A DNA stretch of 14,144 bases from Palsa-504 sp050698735 (GCA_050698735.1 JBOHCG010000145.1:1-14144); one strand, 5' to 3'. Counted from the first letter of the stretch, positions 1 to 5,798 are shown. Program-made: numbers and translations. The notes: generated by a model not told the origin, from the sequence alone.

Positions 1-272
1 GCCTCGGCGCGCCGCCGGACGCCACCGCCTCCGCGCTGCCAGGGGCGCGCGGCGCCGTCGTCGATGACGTGCGCGTGCACTCGGTCCGGGTGGCCGGCCT
101 GGTGGCGCACCACGAGATACTCTTCGGCGGCACCGGCGAGACGCTGACGATCAGGCACGACTCGATGGACAGGGCCTCGTTCATGCCCGGCGTCCTCCTT
201 GCTGTCCGAGAACTCAAGACCCTCCCCCCAGGCCTCACCGCGGGACTGGAGAACCTGCTCGGCCTCGATTAG
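1..272 (+). CDS. dapB: 4-hydroxy-tetrahydrodipicolinate reductase, C-terminal part (5' end outside window)
   Basis: The open frame runs in from the window edge (first full codon at 3) to TAG at 270-272, giving about 89 residues. The sequence matches the end of the DapB catalytic/tetramerisation domain: a stretch reading ARGAVVDDVRVHSVRVAGLV, then VAHHEILFGGTGETLTIRHD, then the Ser-Phe-Met-Pro-Gly-Val segment typical of the C-terminus. DapB reduces hydroxy-tetrahydrodipicolinate with NAD(P)H in the diaminopimelate/lysine pathway in the cytoplasm. The N-terminal Rossmann NAD(P)-binding half lies upstream of the window. The family match is from recognition of these motifs. A GTG at 69 is internal and not the start. 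The next gene begins 54 bp downstream on the same strand but seems to have its own promoter. Confidence 0.9.
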   Translation, partial: LGAPPDATASALPGARGAVVDDVRVHSVRVAGLVAHHEILFGGTGETLTIRHDSMDRASFMPGVLLAVRELKTLPPGLTAGLENLLGLD

Positions 273-284
273 CAGTGCTAGCCC

Positions 285-300
285 GGGGGACCCATCCCCC
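285..300 (+). terminator. small G/C hairpin after dapB
   Basis: GGGGGA at 285-290 pairs with TCCCCC at 295-300 around a 4-nt loop, 12 nt after the dapB stop. No T-run follows, so it would be a weak or factor-assisted terminator. It lies where a -35 element for the next gene would be, so its role is uncertain. Confidence 0.3.
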
Positions 301-313
301 CAGACCCCCTTGG

Positions 314-326
314 TACCGTCGTTCAT
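314..326 (+). promoter_or_regulatory. leaderless-type -10 element before the DUF2277 gene
   Basis: TACCGT at 314-319 fits the actinobacterial TANNNT -10 pattern and ends 7 nt before the ATG at 327, so transcription would start at or next to the start codon. No Shine-Dalgarno sequence precedes the ATG, and no good -35 is visible. This is inferred from spacing alone. Confidence 0.45.
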
Positions 327-572
327 ATGTGCAGGAGCATTAAAACCCTTCGCCCGCCGTATGCCGAGGCGGTCACCCAGGACGACATCCGCGCCGCGGC
401 GCTGCAGTACGTGCGCAAGATCAGCGGCTTCCGGACCCCGGCGGGCCACAACGCCGAGGCGTTCGGCCGCGCCGTCGACGAGGTCGCGGCCGCCACCGCG
501 GCCCTGCTCAGCCAGCTGGAGGTCCGGGCAGCCACGCAACGAGTGCCGCAGAGAGCCAGCGGCACGCCATGA
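327..572 (+). CDS. DUF2277 family small protein
   Basis: The 81-residue protein begins MCRSIKTLRPPYAEAVTQDD, the signature opening of DUF2277 proteins (Met-Cys-Arg-x-Ile-Lys-x-Leu). The following helix, with Ala-Ala-Leu-Gln-Tyr-Val-Arg-Lys, and the C-terminal Val-Asp-Glu-Val-Ala-x-Ala-Thr helix also fit the family. The body is predicted helical and cytoplasmic, and the family's biochemical role is unknown. The last dozen residues are variable. The ATG is supported by the conserved N-terminus beginning exactly there and by a -10-like hexamer 7 nt upstream, which suggests a leaderless transcript. Its TGA overlaps the ATG of the yccF-like gene (ATGA at 569-572), so the two are probably translationally coupled. 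Confidence 0.85.
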   Translation: MCRSIKTLRPPYAEAVTQDDIRAAALQYVRKISGFRTPAGHNAEAFGRAVDEVAAATAALLSQLEVRAATQRVPQRASGTP

Positions 573-943
573 GGCTGATCCTCAACCTGATCTGGCTGAT
601 CCTGTGCGGCTGGTGGATGTCCCTGCTCTACGTGCTGGCCGCCCTGATCTGCTTCATCCTGATCATCACGATCCCGTTCGGGATCGCCGCCCTCCGGATC
701 GCCGGCTACGTGCTGTGGCCGTTCGGGCGGCAGATTGAGCCGCGGCCGGGTGCGGGCGCCGGCGCGGTCCTCGGCAACATCATCTGGATCGTCCTCATCG
801 GCTGGTGGCTGGCGATCGGTCACCTGGTCAGCGGCGTCTTGCTGTGCCTGACGATCATCGGCATCCCGCTCGGGCTGGCCAACTTCAAGATCATCCCGAT
901 CTCGCTGATGCCGCTCGGGGTCCGGATCTCCCCGGTCCGCTAG
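569..943 (+). CDS. yccF: YccF domain inner-membrane protein
   Basis: The 124-residue, very hydrophobic protein is made of two tandem copies of the YccF (DUF307) unit, at residues 5-56 and 69-120. Both copies have the pattern N-x-I-W-x-x-L-x-G-W-W, a hydrophobic stretch ending in a Thr-Ile-Pro-Phe-Gly or Gly-Ile-Pro-Leu-Gly turn, and a final Pro-(Phe/Leu)-Gly motif. The duplication is visible by eye and is usual for the family. Several membrane-spanning or re-entrant helices are expected, and function in bacteria is unknown. The start overlaps the stop of the DUF2277 gene by an ATGA junction, indicating co-translation. The gene ends 10 bp before the end of the convergent NUDIX gene, with no clear terminator between them. 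Confidence 0.88.
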   Translation: MRLILNLIWLILCGWWMSLLYVLAALICFILIITIPFGIAALRIAGYVLWPFGRQIEPRPGAGAGAVLGNIIWIVLIGWWLAIGHLVSGVLLCLTIIGIPLGLANFKIIPISLMPLGVRISPVR

Positions 944-953
944 CTGTCCGGCC

Positions 954-1430
954 CTACGGCGCGTCCCGCGGCAGGTACACGGCGGCGCCCGCGGCGCGGG
1001 CGCGCGCGGCGGCGGTATACCGGGCCACCAGGAACCCCGGCAGGTACCCCGCCAGCTCACCGAACTCGACGAACCTGTAGTCGTCGAGTTCTTCAGCCTG
1101 CAGCCGGATCCGCGCGCCGTCGTCGAGTTCGCCGCCGTCGAAGATGAAGTGCACGATCGGCTTGGGGCGGACGCCGTCCGGCGGCGCCCAGTCGACGACG
1201 AGCAGCGGACCGGGGACGATCCGGATGCCGATCTCCTCCTCCACCTCGCGCTGGCAGCCGACATGCGGCGGCTCGCCGTGCTCGAGGATCCCGCCCGGCA
1301 CCGACCAGTGATCGCGGTAGTTGGGCTTGACCAGCAGGATTTGCCCCGCCGGGTTGGTGATCAGCGCCCCGGCCGCCCCGAACATGGTGGGCAGCGTGGC
1401 GTACCAGGCATCGTCGCTTGTGTCGGACAC
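954..1430 (-). CDS. NUDIX hydrolase
   Basis: From the GTG at 1430 the protein is 158 residues long, typical for a single-domain NUDIX enzyme. A complete Nudix box lies at residues 47-69: Gly-Ile-Leu-Glu-His-Gly-Glu, seven residues, then Arg-Glu-Val-Glu-Glu-Glu-Ile-Gly-Ile. All metal-binding Glu residues are present. The enzyme would cleave a nucleoside-diphosphate-linked substrate, which the sequence does not identify. The frame stays open upstream to 1574, but that would overlap the divergent gene at 1462 and adds low-quality Ser-rich sequence. A -10-like TAGGGT sits 7 nt before the GTG, supporting 1430 and a leaderless mRNA. An ATG at 1463 is the alternative start. The gene converges on yccF. 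Confidence 0.85.
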   Translation of the reverse strand: MSDTSDDAWYATLPTMFGAAGALITNPAGQILLVKPNYRDHWSVPGGILEHGEPPHVGCQREVEEEIGIRIVPGPLLVVDWAPPDGVRPKPIVHFIFDGGELDDGARIRLQAEELDDYRFVEFGELAGYLPGFLVARYTAAARARAAGAAVYLPRDAP

Positions 1431-1461
1431 GGACAAGACCCTAGCGCTGTAGCCTTGCCCC
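1431..1461. promoter_or_regulatory. divergent pair of leaderless-type promoters
   Basis: Only 31 bp separate the GTG of the NUDIX gene (1430, minus) from the ATG of the small acidic gene (1462, plus). On the plus strand TAGCCT at 1450-1455 is 6 nt before the ATG. On the minus strand TAGGGT (1443 to 1438) is 7 nt before the GTG. The two -10 hexamers are 6 bp apart, around the palindrome AGCGCT (1443-1448). No Shine-Dalgarno precedes either gene. The -35 regions would lie inside the opposite gene, and I see no strong match there. Confidence 0.5.
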
Positions 1462-1716
1462 ATGCACACAACGGGTGACGACGCGGACCTTAGCGAACAG
1501 GACGAGGAGAGCCGGGTCGAGGTGTACATCACCACCGACACCTCGGGCGCGCCGCACAAGGCCGACGAACCCAAGCTGTACGTGATGTACGACGCGGCTC
1601 ATCCAGAAGGCGACAAGCTGTACTTCACCGAGGCCGAGTGGGACGCCTTCGTCCTTGGCGTCAAGGACGGCGAGTTCGACCTCGACGAGGAAGGCAACCT
1701 GCCCGAGCTGCCGTAG
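1462..1716 (+). CDS. small acidic DUF397-like protein
   Basis: This 84-residue, strongly acidic protein starts at the ATG at 1462. Its second half (residues 52-75) reads Tyr-Phe-Thr-Glu-Ala-Glu-Trp-Asp-Ala-Phe-Val-Leu-Gly-Val-Lys-Asp-Gly-Glu-Phe. This closely resembles the C-terminal half of DUF397 proteins, the small partners of actinobacterial XRE regulators. The usual DUF397 N-terminal Trp-Arg-Lys-Ser-Ser-Tyr-Ser motif is absent and is replaced by a Glu/Asp-rich stretch and a Lys-Leu-Tyr-Val-Met-Tyr-Asp segment. It is therefore a related or derived form, not a standard member. No membrane segment or signal is present. A -10-like hexamer 6 nt before the ATG suggests leaderless expression. 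It is divergent from the NUDIX gene and converges on the lipoprotein gene 20 bp downstream. Confidence 0.75.
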   Translation: MHTTGDDADLSEQDEESRVEVYITTDTSGAPHKADEPKLYVMYDAAHPEGDKLYFTEAEWDAFVLGVKDGEFDLDEEGNLPELP

Positions 1717-1746
1717 CCCTCATTCCGCGGCAGCCCTCATCCCGCG
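1715..1746. repeat. imperfect 17-bp tandem duplication at converging gene ends
   Basis: The 15-base core AGCCCTCATTCCGCG (1715-1729) recurs at 1732-1746 with one substitution (AGCCCTCATCCCGCG), a period of 17 bp. It spans the stop codon of the small acidic gene and the stop codon of the lipoprotein gene. Confidence 0.6.
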
Positions 1747-2345
1747 ACCGGCCGGTCGGTCCCGCCCGGGTTGACCTGCTGGGGCGGCGCGGTGAGCTGC
1801 GACTTCGGCACGCCGAGGACCGCCGCGAGGTCGGCAGCCAGGTGCGGCGCGGCCTTGAGCGCGTTGCCTAGCATCAAGGTGGCCTTGGTCTTGCCCGACG
1901 CGGTCAGGCTCGCCGTCGGGCACCCGCCCGCGCCGTAGGTGAACGAGGCCAGGGACCGGCTGCCGTCGTAGAACGTGCCGACGTAGTCGACACCGAAGTC
2001 GACCGGGCAGTGCACGACCCCGCCGCCCCTGTTGGGGTGCGTCACTGCCGCGCACAGGTCGCTGAACAGCGCGCGCACCTTGGCCGTGTTCCGCTGCGTC
2101 ACGCGGTGCGGGCCGCCGTTCAGCGGCTCGACGAGATGCATTGCCCTGCTCACCAGGACCTCGGTGGCCTGGCCCACGCTGGCGCAGCCGACCGCCGGCG
2201 GGGTCGACGTGGCGGGCGCCGCCGCCGTGTTGACCGTCGCTACCTGCGTGCCGCACCCGGCAACCGCCGCGCTCAGCAGTCCCGCTACCACGATTCCGCG
2301 AACCTGGCGTCGATGCGTTCGATACATCATGCCGTTTTGACGCAT
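1737..2345 (-). CDS. predicted secreted lipoprotein of unknown function
   Basis: From the ATG at 2345 the product is 202 residues. It has a Tat/Sec-like basic N-region (Tyr-Arg-Thr-His-Arg-Arg-Gln-Val-Arg), a hydrophobic segment and a clear lipobox Val-Ala-Gly-Cys with the lipidated Cys at residue 31. Then comes a Thr/Ala/Pro-rich tether and a globular part with four Cys that could form disulfides, including a His-Cys-Pro-Val-Asp segment and a Gly-Gly-Cys-Pro-Thr-Ala-Ser segment. This fits a surface-anchored actinobacterial lipoprotein, and I do not recognise the fold or function. Starts at GTG 2366, ATG 2345, ATG 2330 and ATG 2327 are all possible, and none has a convincing ribosome-binding site. 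The gene lies downstream of the MntP-like gene on the same strand with a 15-bp triplicate repeat between them. Confidence 0.75.
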   Translation of the reverse strand: MRQNGMMYRTHRRQVRGIVVAGLLSAAVAGCGTQVATVNTAAAPATSTPPAVGCASVGQATEVLVSRAMHLVEPLNGGPHRVTQRNTAKVRALFSDLCAAVTHPNRGGGVVHCPVDFGVDYVGTFYDGSRSLASFTYGAGGCPTASLTASGKTKATLMLGNALKAAPHLAADLAAVLGVPKSQLTAPPQQVNPGGTDRPVAG

Positions 2346-2386
2346 CCGGCCCCGATTCCGTTCCACCCGCCCGTCAGATCACTCCG

Positions 2387-2424
2387 CCTCAAAGGCACGG
2401 GCCTCAAAGGCACGGGCCTCAAAG
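2387..2424. repeat. 15-bp tandem repeat carrying serial in-frame stop codons
   Basis: CCTCAAAGGCACGGG occurs at 2387-2401 and 2402-2416, followed by a partial third copy CCTCAAAG at 2417-2424. Read on the minus strand, the copy nearest the gene supplies the TGA of the MntP-like gene. Because 15 is a multiple of three, each further copy adds another in-frame TGA downstream. Confidence 0.85.
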
Positions 2425-2994
2425 AGCGCCGGCCGCCATGGCCGCGCCGACCGCGATGAGCATCGCGCCCGCGATCAGCTCGCTGCGGTCGCCCGCGGCG
2501 GCCCCGATCCTGGCGCCGAGCTCGAGGCCGATCAGCGACATCGCCACGCTGACCGCGCCGAACGTCACCGCCGCCACGCCCAGGCTCACGTGATACGCCC
2601 CGATCGCAAAGCCGGCCGCGAGGTTGTCGATGCTGAGCGCGAGGCCGCTGAGCACCACCCGCCCCGTCCGCCACTGCCGCGCGTCCCCAGCGGCACCACC
2701 GGCACGATCGGTCGCGGCGGCGCGGCCCCGGCTGCGCCAGGCGTAGATCAGGCTGCCGGTGCCGATCGCGATCAGCAGCACGGCGCCGAGCCAGTGGGCC
2801 ACCTGCCCGAGGCCCGACGCCAGCGAGTGCCCGAGCGCGAGCCCGAGCACCGGCATTCCGGCCTCGAACGTCCCGAACACCACCGCGACCCGGATCCTGG
2901 TGCCGCCGCCCACGCCGCTGACGCCGATGCCGATCGACGCGCCGAAGTTGCCGAGGCCAACCGCGGCGGCGGCGATGAGCAGCAACGCGATCAT
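2419..2994 (-). CDS. mntP: MntP-like manganese efflux pump
   Basis: The 191-residue integral membrane protein consists of two related three-helix halves joined by a polar Arg/Ala/Gly loop (about residues 88-112), the architecture of the MntP (UPF0059) family that exports Mn2+. The second half keeps the family motif Leu-Ser-Ile-Asp-Asn-Leu-Ala-Ala-Gly-Phe, with the ion-binding Asp at 123. In the first half the matching position reads Leu-Gly-Asn-Phe-Gly-Ala-Ser, with Asn16 where E. coli-type MntP has Asp. Glu44 lies in the Phe-Gly-Thr-Phe-Glu-Ala segment. The substrate is therefore inferred and another divalent cation is possible. The ATG at 2994 is supported by a complete promoter whose -10 ends 7 nt upstream. 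No mntP riboswitch (yybP-ykoY) fits in the short leader. Confidence 0.75.
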   Translation of the reverse strand: MIALLLIAAAAVGLGNFGASIGIGVSGVGGGTRIRVAVVFGTFEAGMPVLGLALGHSLASGLGQVAHWLGAVLLIAIGTGSLIYAWRSRGRAAATDRAGGAAGDARQWRTGRVVLSGLALSIDNLAAGFAIGAYHVSLGVAAVTFGAVSVAMSLIGLELGARIGAAAGDRSELIAGAMLIAVGAAMAAGAL

Positions 2995-3001
2995 GCTTCA
3001 C

Positions 3002-3030
3002 ACGCTACTCGCGCGAGCCCGCCCTACCAA
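3002..3030 (-). promoter_or_regulatory. leaderless promoter of the MntP-like gene
   Basis: On the minus strand, TTGGTA (3030 to 3025) is followed after exactly 17 bp by TAGCGT (3007 to 3002), and then 7 nt to the ATG at 2994. The hexamers and spacing match a housekeeping sigma promoter, and the start codon would be at or next to the transcript's 5' end. This is the best promoter in the window. Confidence 0.6.
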
Positions 3031-3049
3031 CGACTGGGCCGAGACCCCC

Positions 3050-3586
3050 TCACCAAAGGGTGATGGGTGCTTCCCTGGCGCCCTCGAGGCGCAGCAGCAG
3101 TTCCTTGCGGTCCAGCCCGCCGCCGTAACCGGTGAGGCTGCCGTCGCTGCCGATCACCCGGTGGCACGGCACGATGACCGAGATCGGGTTGGACCCGTTG
3201 GCCAGGCCCACCGCCCGGGCCGCGACCGGCCGCTTGCCGAGCGCCCTGGCGATGTCGCCGTAGCTGACCGTGCTCCCGTAGGGGATCATGGTCAGCTCGG
3301 TCCAGACGGCAAGCTGGAACGGCGTGCCCGTCGGCGCGAGCGGGACGGTGAACTCCTTCAGGTCACCGGCGAAGTACGCCTCAAGCTGCGCCCCGACCTC
3401 ACGGAAGGCCGCCGGCTCGGGCCGCGGCCCGCCGGCCCGCCGTGCCTCGTGCCGCTCCGCGTCGATCATCCAGAGCCCGGTAAGCGCATGCCCGTCGCCG
3501 AGCAGCAGCAGCCTGCCGATGGGGGAGTCGACGATGTGCGAAACGGGCGGCGCGTCGGTGTCCGGCGCCACGAACGGGCTCGTCAT
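3050..3586 (-). CDS. ogt: methylated-DNA--[protein]-cysteine S-methyltransferase
   Basis: The 178-residue protein removes O6-alkyl groups from guanine (and O4-alkyl from thymine) by transfer to its own cysteine, a one-use repair reaction. The active-site motif Ile-Val-Pro-Cys-His-Arg-Val is present with Cys141. Upstream are the helix-turn-helix DNA-binding segment Tyr-Gly-Asp-Ile-Ala-Arg-Ala-Leu-Gly and the Arg-finger segment Ala-Arg-Ala-Val-Gly (Arg124). The start is the ATG at 3586, which overlaps the TGA of the Ada-AlkA gene (ATGA, 3586-3583) and is preceded by a GGAAGGA-type ribosome-binding site. The open frame continues far upstream inside the Ada gene, but that is antisense-frame shadow. 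Coupling to ada-alkA indicates a shared adaptive response. The gene supplies the Cys-transferase domain missing from the Ada protein. Confidence 0.95.
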   Translation of the reverse strand: MTSPFVAPDTDAPPVSHIVDSPIGRLLLLGDGHALTGLWMIDAERHEARRAGGPRPEPAAFREVGAQLEAYFAGDLKEFTVPLAPTGTPFQLAVWTELTMIPYGSTVSYGDIARALGKRPVAARAVGLANGSNPISVIVPCHRVIGSDGSLTGYGGGLDRKELLLRLEGAREAPITLW

Positions 3587-5157
3587 GATCGTCCTTCCTG
3601 TCCAGCCACGCCGCCCTCGAGCAGCGTTCGTTCCAATGCCCACAGATGATGAACCGCGTAGGACCGCCACGGCCGCCAGCCCTCCGCCAGCGCGGTCTGC
3701 GCCCGCGGCGCCGTGCTGGCCGACACGGCCCCGAGCCTGTCCAGCGCCCCGCGCACCGCGACGTCCCCCGGCAGGTACGCGTCCGGGTCGGACAGCGCGC
3801 GCATCCGGATGTAGCCCGCCGTCCACGGACCGATGCCGCGCATCGCGAGCAACTGCGCCTGCGCGCGCTCCCTGTCGGCCCCCGGGTCCAGCGACAGCTC
3901 GCCGGACGCGAGCGCGGAGGCCAGCCCGGTCAGCGCCAGGGCGCGAGCCCGCGGCATCGCCAGCGTGGCCGGATCGGCGCAGGCCAGCGTCTCCGCCGCC
4001 GGGAAGCAGTGGGTCAGCGGCCCGTCAGGGCGTGACAGCGGCTTGCCGTACGCGGCCACCAGCTTGGCGCCGAGCCGTCTGGCCGCCGCGACCGACACCT
4101 GCTGGCCGAGCACCGCCCGCATCGCGAGCTCCTCGCCGTCCACGTGGCCCGGCGATCGCCTCCCCGGGCAGGCGACGGCCAGCGCGCCCAGCACCGGGTC
4201 GGCCGACAGGTAGCCGCTGACCGCCTCCGGGTCCGCGTCCAGGTCGAGCAGCCGCCGGCAGCGCTGCACGGCCGCGGTGAGGTCGCGCAGGTCCTCGAGC
4301 TGCAGCTCGCACTCCACGAAGGGGGCCCCGGAGCCGGGATCGGCAGGCCCGAGGGCCAGGATGCCCGTCCCGTTCGGCAGCGCGATCGTCCTGCGGTAAC
4401 GCCCGCCGTCCACGGACTCGACCCCGGAGATCGCGCGGGCGCCGAGGAAGGCGATGATCCGGCCGGTGTCGATCGGCGCCCGGTACGCCAGCCGCAGCCT
4501 GATCAGCCCGGGCTGTGTTTCCTGACCGGGCTGTGCTTCCTGACCGGGCTGGGCTGGCTCAGCAGCGGGCGGCGCTGGCCGCCGAGACCCCGTGCCACGC
4601 ACCCGGGCGCGCAGCTGCGTGGGCGTCATCGCGAACACCTCGTGCACGGTGGCGTTGAACTGCCTGATGCTGGCAAACCCGGCCGCGAACGCGATCTCGG
4701 AGAACGGCAGCGCGGTGGTCTCGGCGAGCACGCGCGCGGTCTGCGCCCGCTGCGCGCGGGCGATGGCCAGCGGCCCGGCGCCCAGTTCCGCGGTGATCAG
4801 CCGGTGCACCTGGCGCTCGGTGTAGCCGAGCCGGCCGGCGAGCCCCCGCACCCCGGCCCGGTCGACGGCGCCGTCGGCGATCAGCCGCATCGCCCGCCCC
4901 ACCACGTCGGCCCTGATGTTCCACTCGGGCGAGCCGGGGGAGGCGTCCGGGCGGCACCGCTTGCAGGCGCGAAAGCCGGCCTCCTGGGCGGCCGCGGCGC
5001 TGCGGTAGAACCGCATGTGCTCGCGCTTGGGCGTGTTGGCCGGGCAGGACGGTCGGCAGTAGATGCCTGTCGAGGTCACGGCGATGAAGAACACCCCGTC
5101 GAAGCGGGGGTCCTTGCTGACCGCCGCCTGGTACCGCTGCTCGTCGCCGGGGCTCAT
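3583..5157 (-). CDS. Ada-AlkA fusion: methylphosphotriester sensor, AraC regulator and DNA-3-methyladenine glycosylase
   Basis: Residue numbers here count from an in-frame GTG at 5166; subtract 3 for the chosen ATG at 5157. Residues 10-75 form the Ada zinc domain with Cys37, Cys41, Cys68 and Cys71; one Cys takes methyl groups from phosphotriesters and switches on DNA binding. Residues 85-190 are an AraC-type double helix-turn-helix (Phe-Ala-Ala-Gly-Phe-Ala-Ser-Ile-Arg-Gln-Phe). A Gln-Pro-Gly-Gln-Glu repeat linker (205-220) leads to an AlkA half (220-515). That half has the helix-hairpin-helix Met-Arg-Gly-Ile-Gly-Pro-Trp-Thr-Ala-Gly-Tyr and a catalytic Asp468 in Leu-Pro-Gly-Asp-Val. The glycosylase excises alkylated bases. 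The fusion lacks Ogt, which the next gene encodes. Neither start has well-placed SD. Self-activation is expected from the family. Confidence 0.93.
   Translation of the reverse strand: MSPGDEQRYQAAVSKDPRFDGVFFIAVTSTGIYCRPSCPANTPKREHMRFYRSAAAAQEAGFRACKRCRPDASPGSPEWNIRADVVGRAMRLIADGAVDRAGVRGLAGRLGYTERQVHRLITAELGAGPLAIARAQRAQTARVLAETTALPFSEIAFAAGFASIRQFNATVHEVFAMTPTQLRARVRGTGSRRPAPPAAEPAQPGQEAQPGQETQPGLIRLRLAYRAPIDTGRIIAFLGARAISGVESVDGGRYRRTIALPNGTGILALGPADPGSGAPFVECELQLEDLRDLTAAVQRCRRLLDLDADPEAVSGYLSADPVLGALAVACPGRRSPGHVDGEELAMRAVLGQQVSVAAARRLGAKLVAAYGKPLSRPDGPLTHCFPAAETLACADPATLAMPRARALALTGLASALASGELSLDPGADRERAQAQLLAMRGIGPWTAGYIRMRALSDPDAYLPGDVAVRGALDRLGAVSASTAPRAQTALAEGWRPWRSYAVHHLWALERTLLEGGVAGQEGRS
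4510..4555. repeat. 18-bp tandem repeat in the Ada-AlkA linker
   Basis: An 18-bp unit at 4510-4527 (GGGCTGTGTTTCCTGACC) recurs at 4528-4545 with one substitution and is followed by a partial copy. On the minus strand it encodes the repeated Gln-Pro-Gly-Gln-Glu linker between the AraC and AlkA domains. Confidence 0.85.
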
Positions 5158-5204
5158 GTCTTCCACAATGCCAGCTGGCGCGGACTGCTACTGGCGGAAA
5201 TCGG

Positions 5205-5505
5205 ACGGTGTCCCACGCTGGGCCCCGGCCAGACGCTGATGGTGCACCCGGGGCATGTGGGCATGTTCGAGGGCAGCGTACAGTTCACCATGACCCGGCT
5301 GCCCGGCATCGCGAACATGGCGTTCGGCGACGACGGCTTCCACCTGGTCGCGCTGACCGGCCCCGGCCAGGTCTGGTTGCAGTCGATGCCGCCGCCCATC
5401 CTGGCCCACGCGCTCGACCCCTACCTGTCCCACCAAGGCGCGCCGCAGGCGGCCGAGGGCGGCGCCATCGGTGGCATCATCGGCAACATTATGCGCGGAC
5501 AGTAA
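5205..5505 (+). pseudogene. AIM24 family protein, C-terminal fragment
   Basis: About 100 residues in one open frame match the C-terminal third of AIM24 (TIGR00266-type) proteins: Leu-Gly-Pro-Gly-Gln-Thr-Leu, then MVHPGHVGMFEGSVQF, Pro-Gly-Ile-Ala-Asn, the motif LTGPGQVWLQSMPPPILAHA and a Gly-rich tail. AIM24 proteins are usually more than 200 residues long, with a beta-rich tandem fold of uncertain function. Here the recognisable homology begins around 5205. The sequence just upstream is the 5' end of the divergent Ada-AlkA gene, so the N-terminal two thirds are missing. An ATG at 5239 could in principle start a 88-residue product, but no ribosome-binding site precedes it. A normal intrinsic terminator still follows. 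I therefore call it a truncated remnant, though a short expressed domain cannot be excluded. Confidence 0.75.
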
Positions 5506-5526
5506 TCAGGGGTTCCTGTCCTTTTT
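5497..5526 (+). terminator. intrinsic terminator of the AIM24 fragment
   Basis: GGACAG at 5497-5502 pairs with CTGTCC at 5516-5521 around a 13-nt loop and is followed directly by five T residues (5522-5526). The left arm lies in the last codons and the TAA stop is in the loop. A T-run like this is uncommon in such G+C-rich DNA. Confidence 0.75.
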
Positions 5527-5752
5527 ATCCAGAACGGGCCGTGGTATCACCGACGGTCATTAACTTTGGCGCGCGATGGTCTCTTTAGTTCGTTCTTTTC
5601 GCTGCGATACCGCCAATGTGACTCTGCGTGAGATCCCGACTGTACCTAACTCGGAGGATAGGTAACTATTACCCCGTTACCCATTGCATTGGATACAGTA
5701 CGTACGGTTACACTACAAATGGTAGCGAAATAACTTCGCACCGTGATTGGAA
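5527..5752. promoter_or_regulatory. A+T-rich non-coding island with operator-like inverted repeats
   Basis: This stretch is only about half G+C (a 60-bp block at 5641-5700 is about 43% by hand count) amid very G+C-rich genes, and I see no credible gene in it. It contains the inverted repeat GGTAAC (5661-5666) / GTTACC (5676-5681), the palindrome GTACGTAC (5698-5705), a further GGTTAC at 5706-5711 and a plausible -10 TACACT (5709-5714). A TTGCAT about 19 bp before that -10 is a weak -35 candidate. It probably holds the promoter and operator of the gene at 5831. Confidence 0.45.
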
Positions 5753-5798
5753 GGCGGCGCCCCGCCGCCGGATCGTGTCAAATGGGCGGGGCGCCGCC
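5753..5798 (+). promoter_or_regulatory. perfect 14-bp G/C hairpin in the leader of the small gene at 5831
   Basis: GGCGGCGCCCCGCC (5753-5766) is exactly reverse-complemented at 5785-5798, with an 18-nt loop. No T-run follows, and the ribosome-binding site GAGGTG (5819-5824) begins 20 nt after the stem. It could be an attenuator, an mRNA-stabilising 5' structure or a factor-dependent terminator. It is too far from the start to block the ribosome directly. Confidence 0.6.

Noticed and set aside
323..1264. Minus-strand open frame of 313 codons over DUF2277 and yccF
   Set aside because: It lies opposite two recognisable genes and reads as low-complexity Arg/Asp/Gln sequence, a G+C-driven shadow.
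1431..1574. N-terminal extension of the NUDIX protein to 1574
   Set aside because: It would overlap the divergent DUF397-like gene by over 100 bp, is Ser-rich without family similarity, and lies beyond a good -10 before GTG 1430.
4144..5238. Long plus-strand open frame continuing upstream of the AIM24 fragment
   Set aside because: It is antisense to the clearly conserved Ada-AlkA gene and encodes Arg/Gly/Pro-rich nonsense. Only the part after about 5205 shows real homology.
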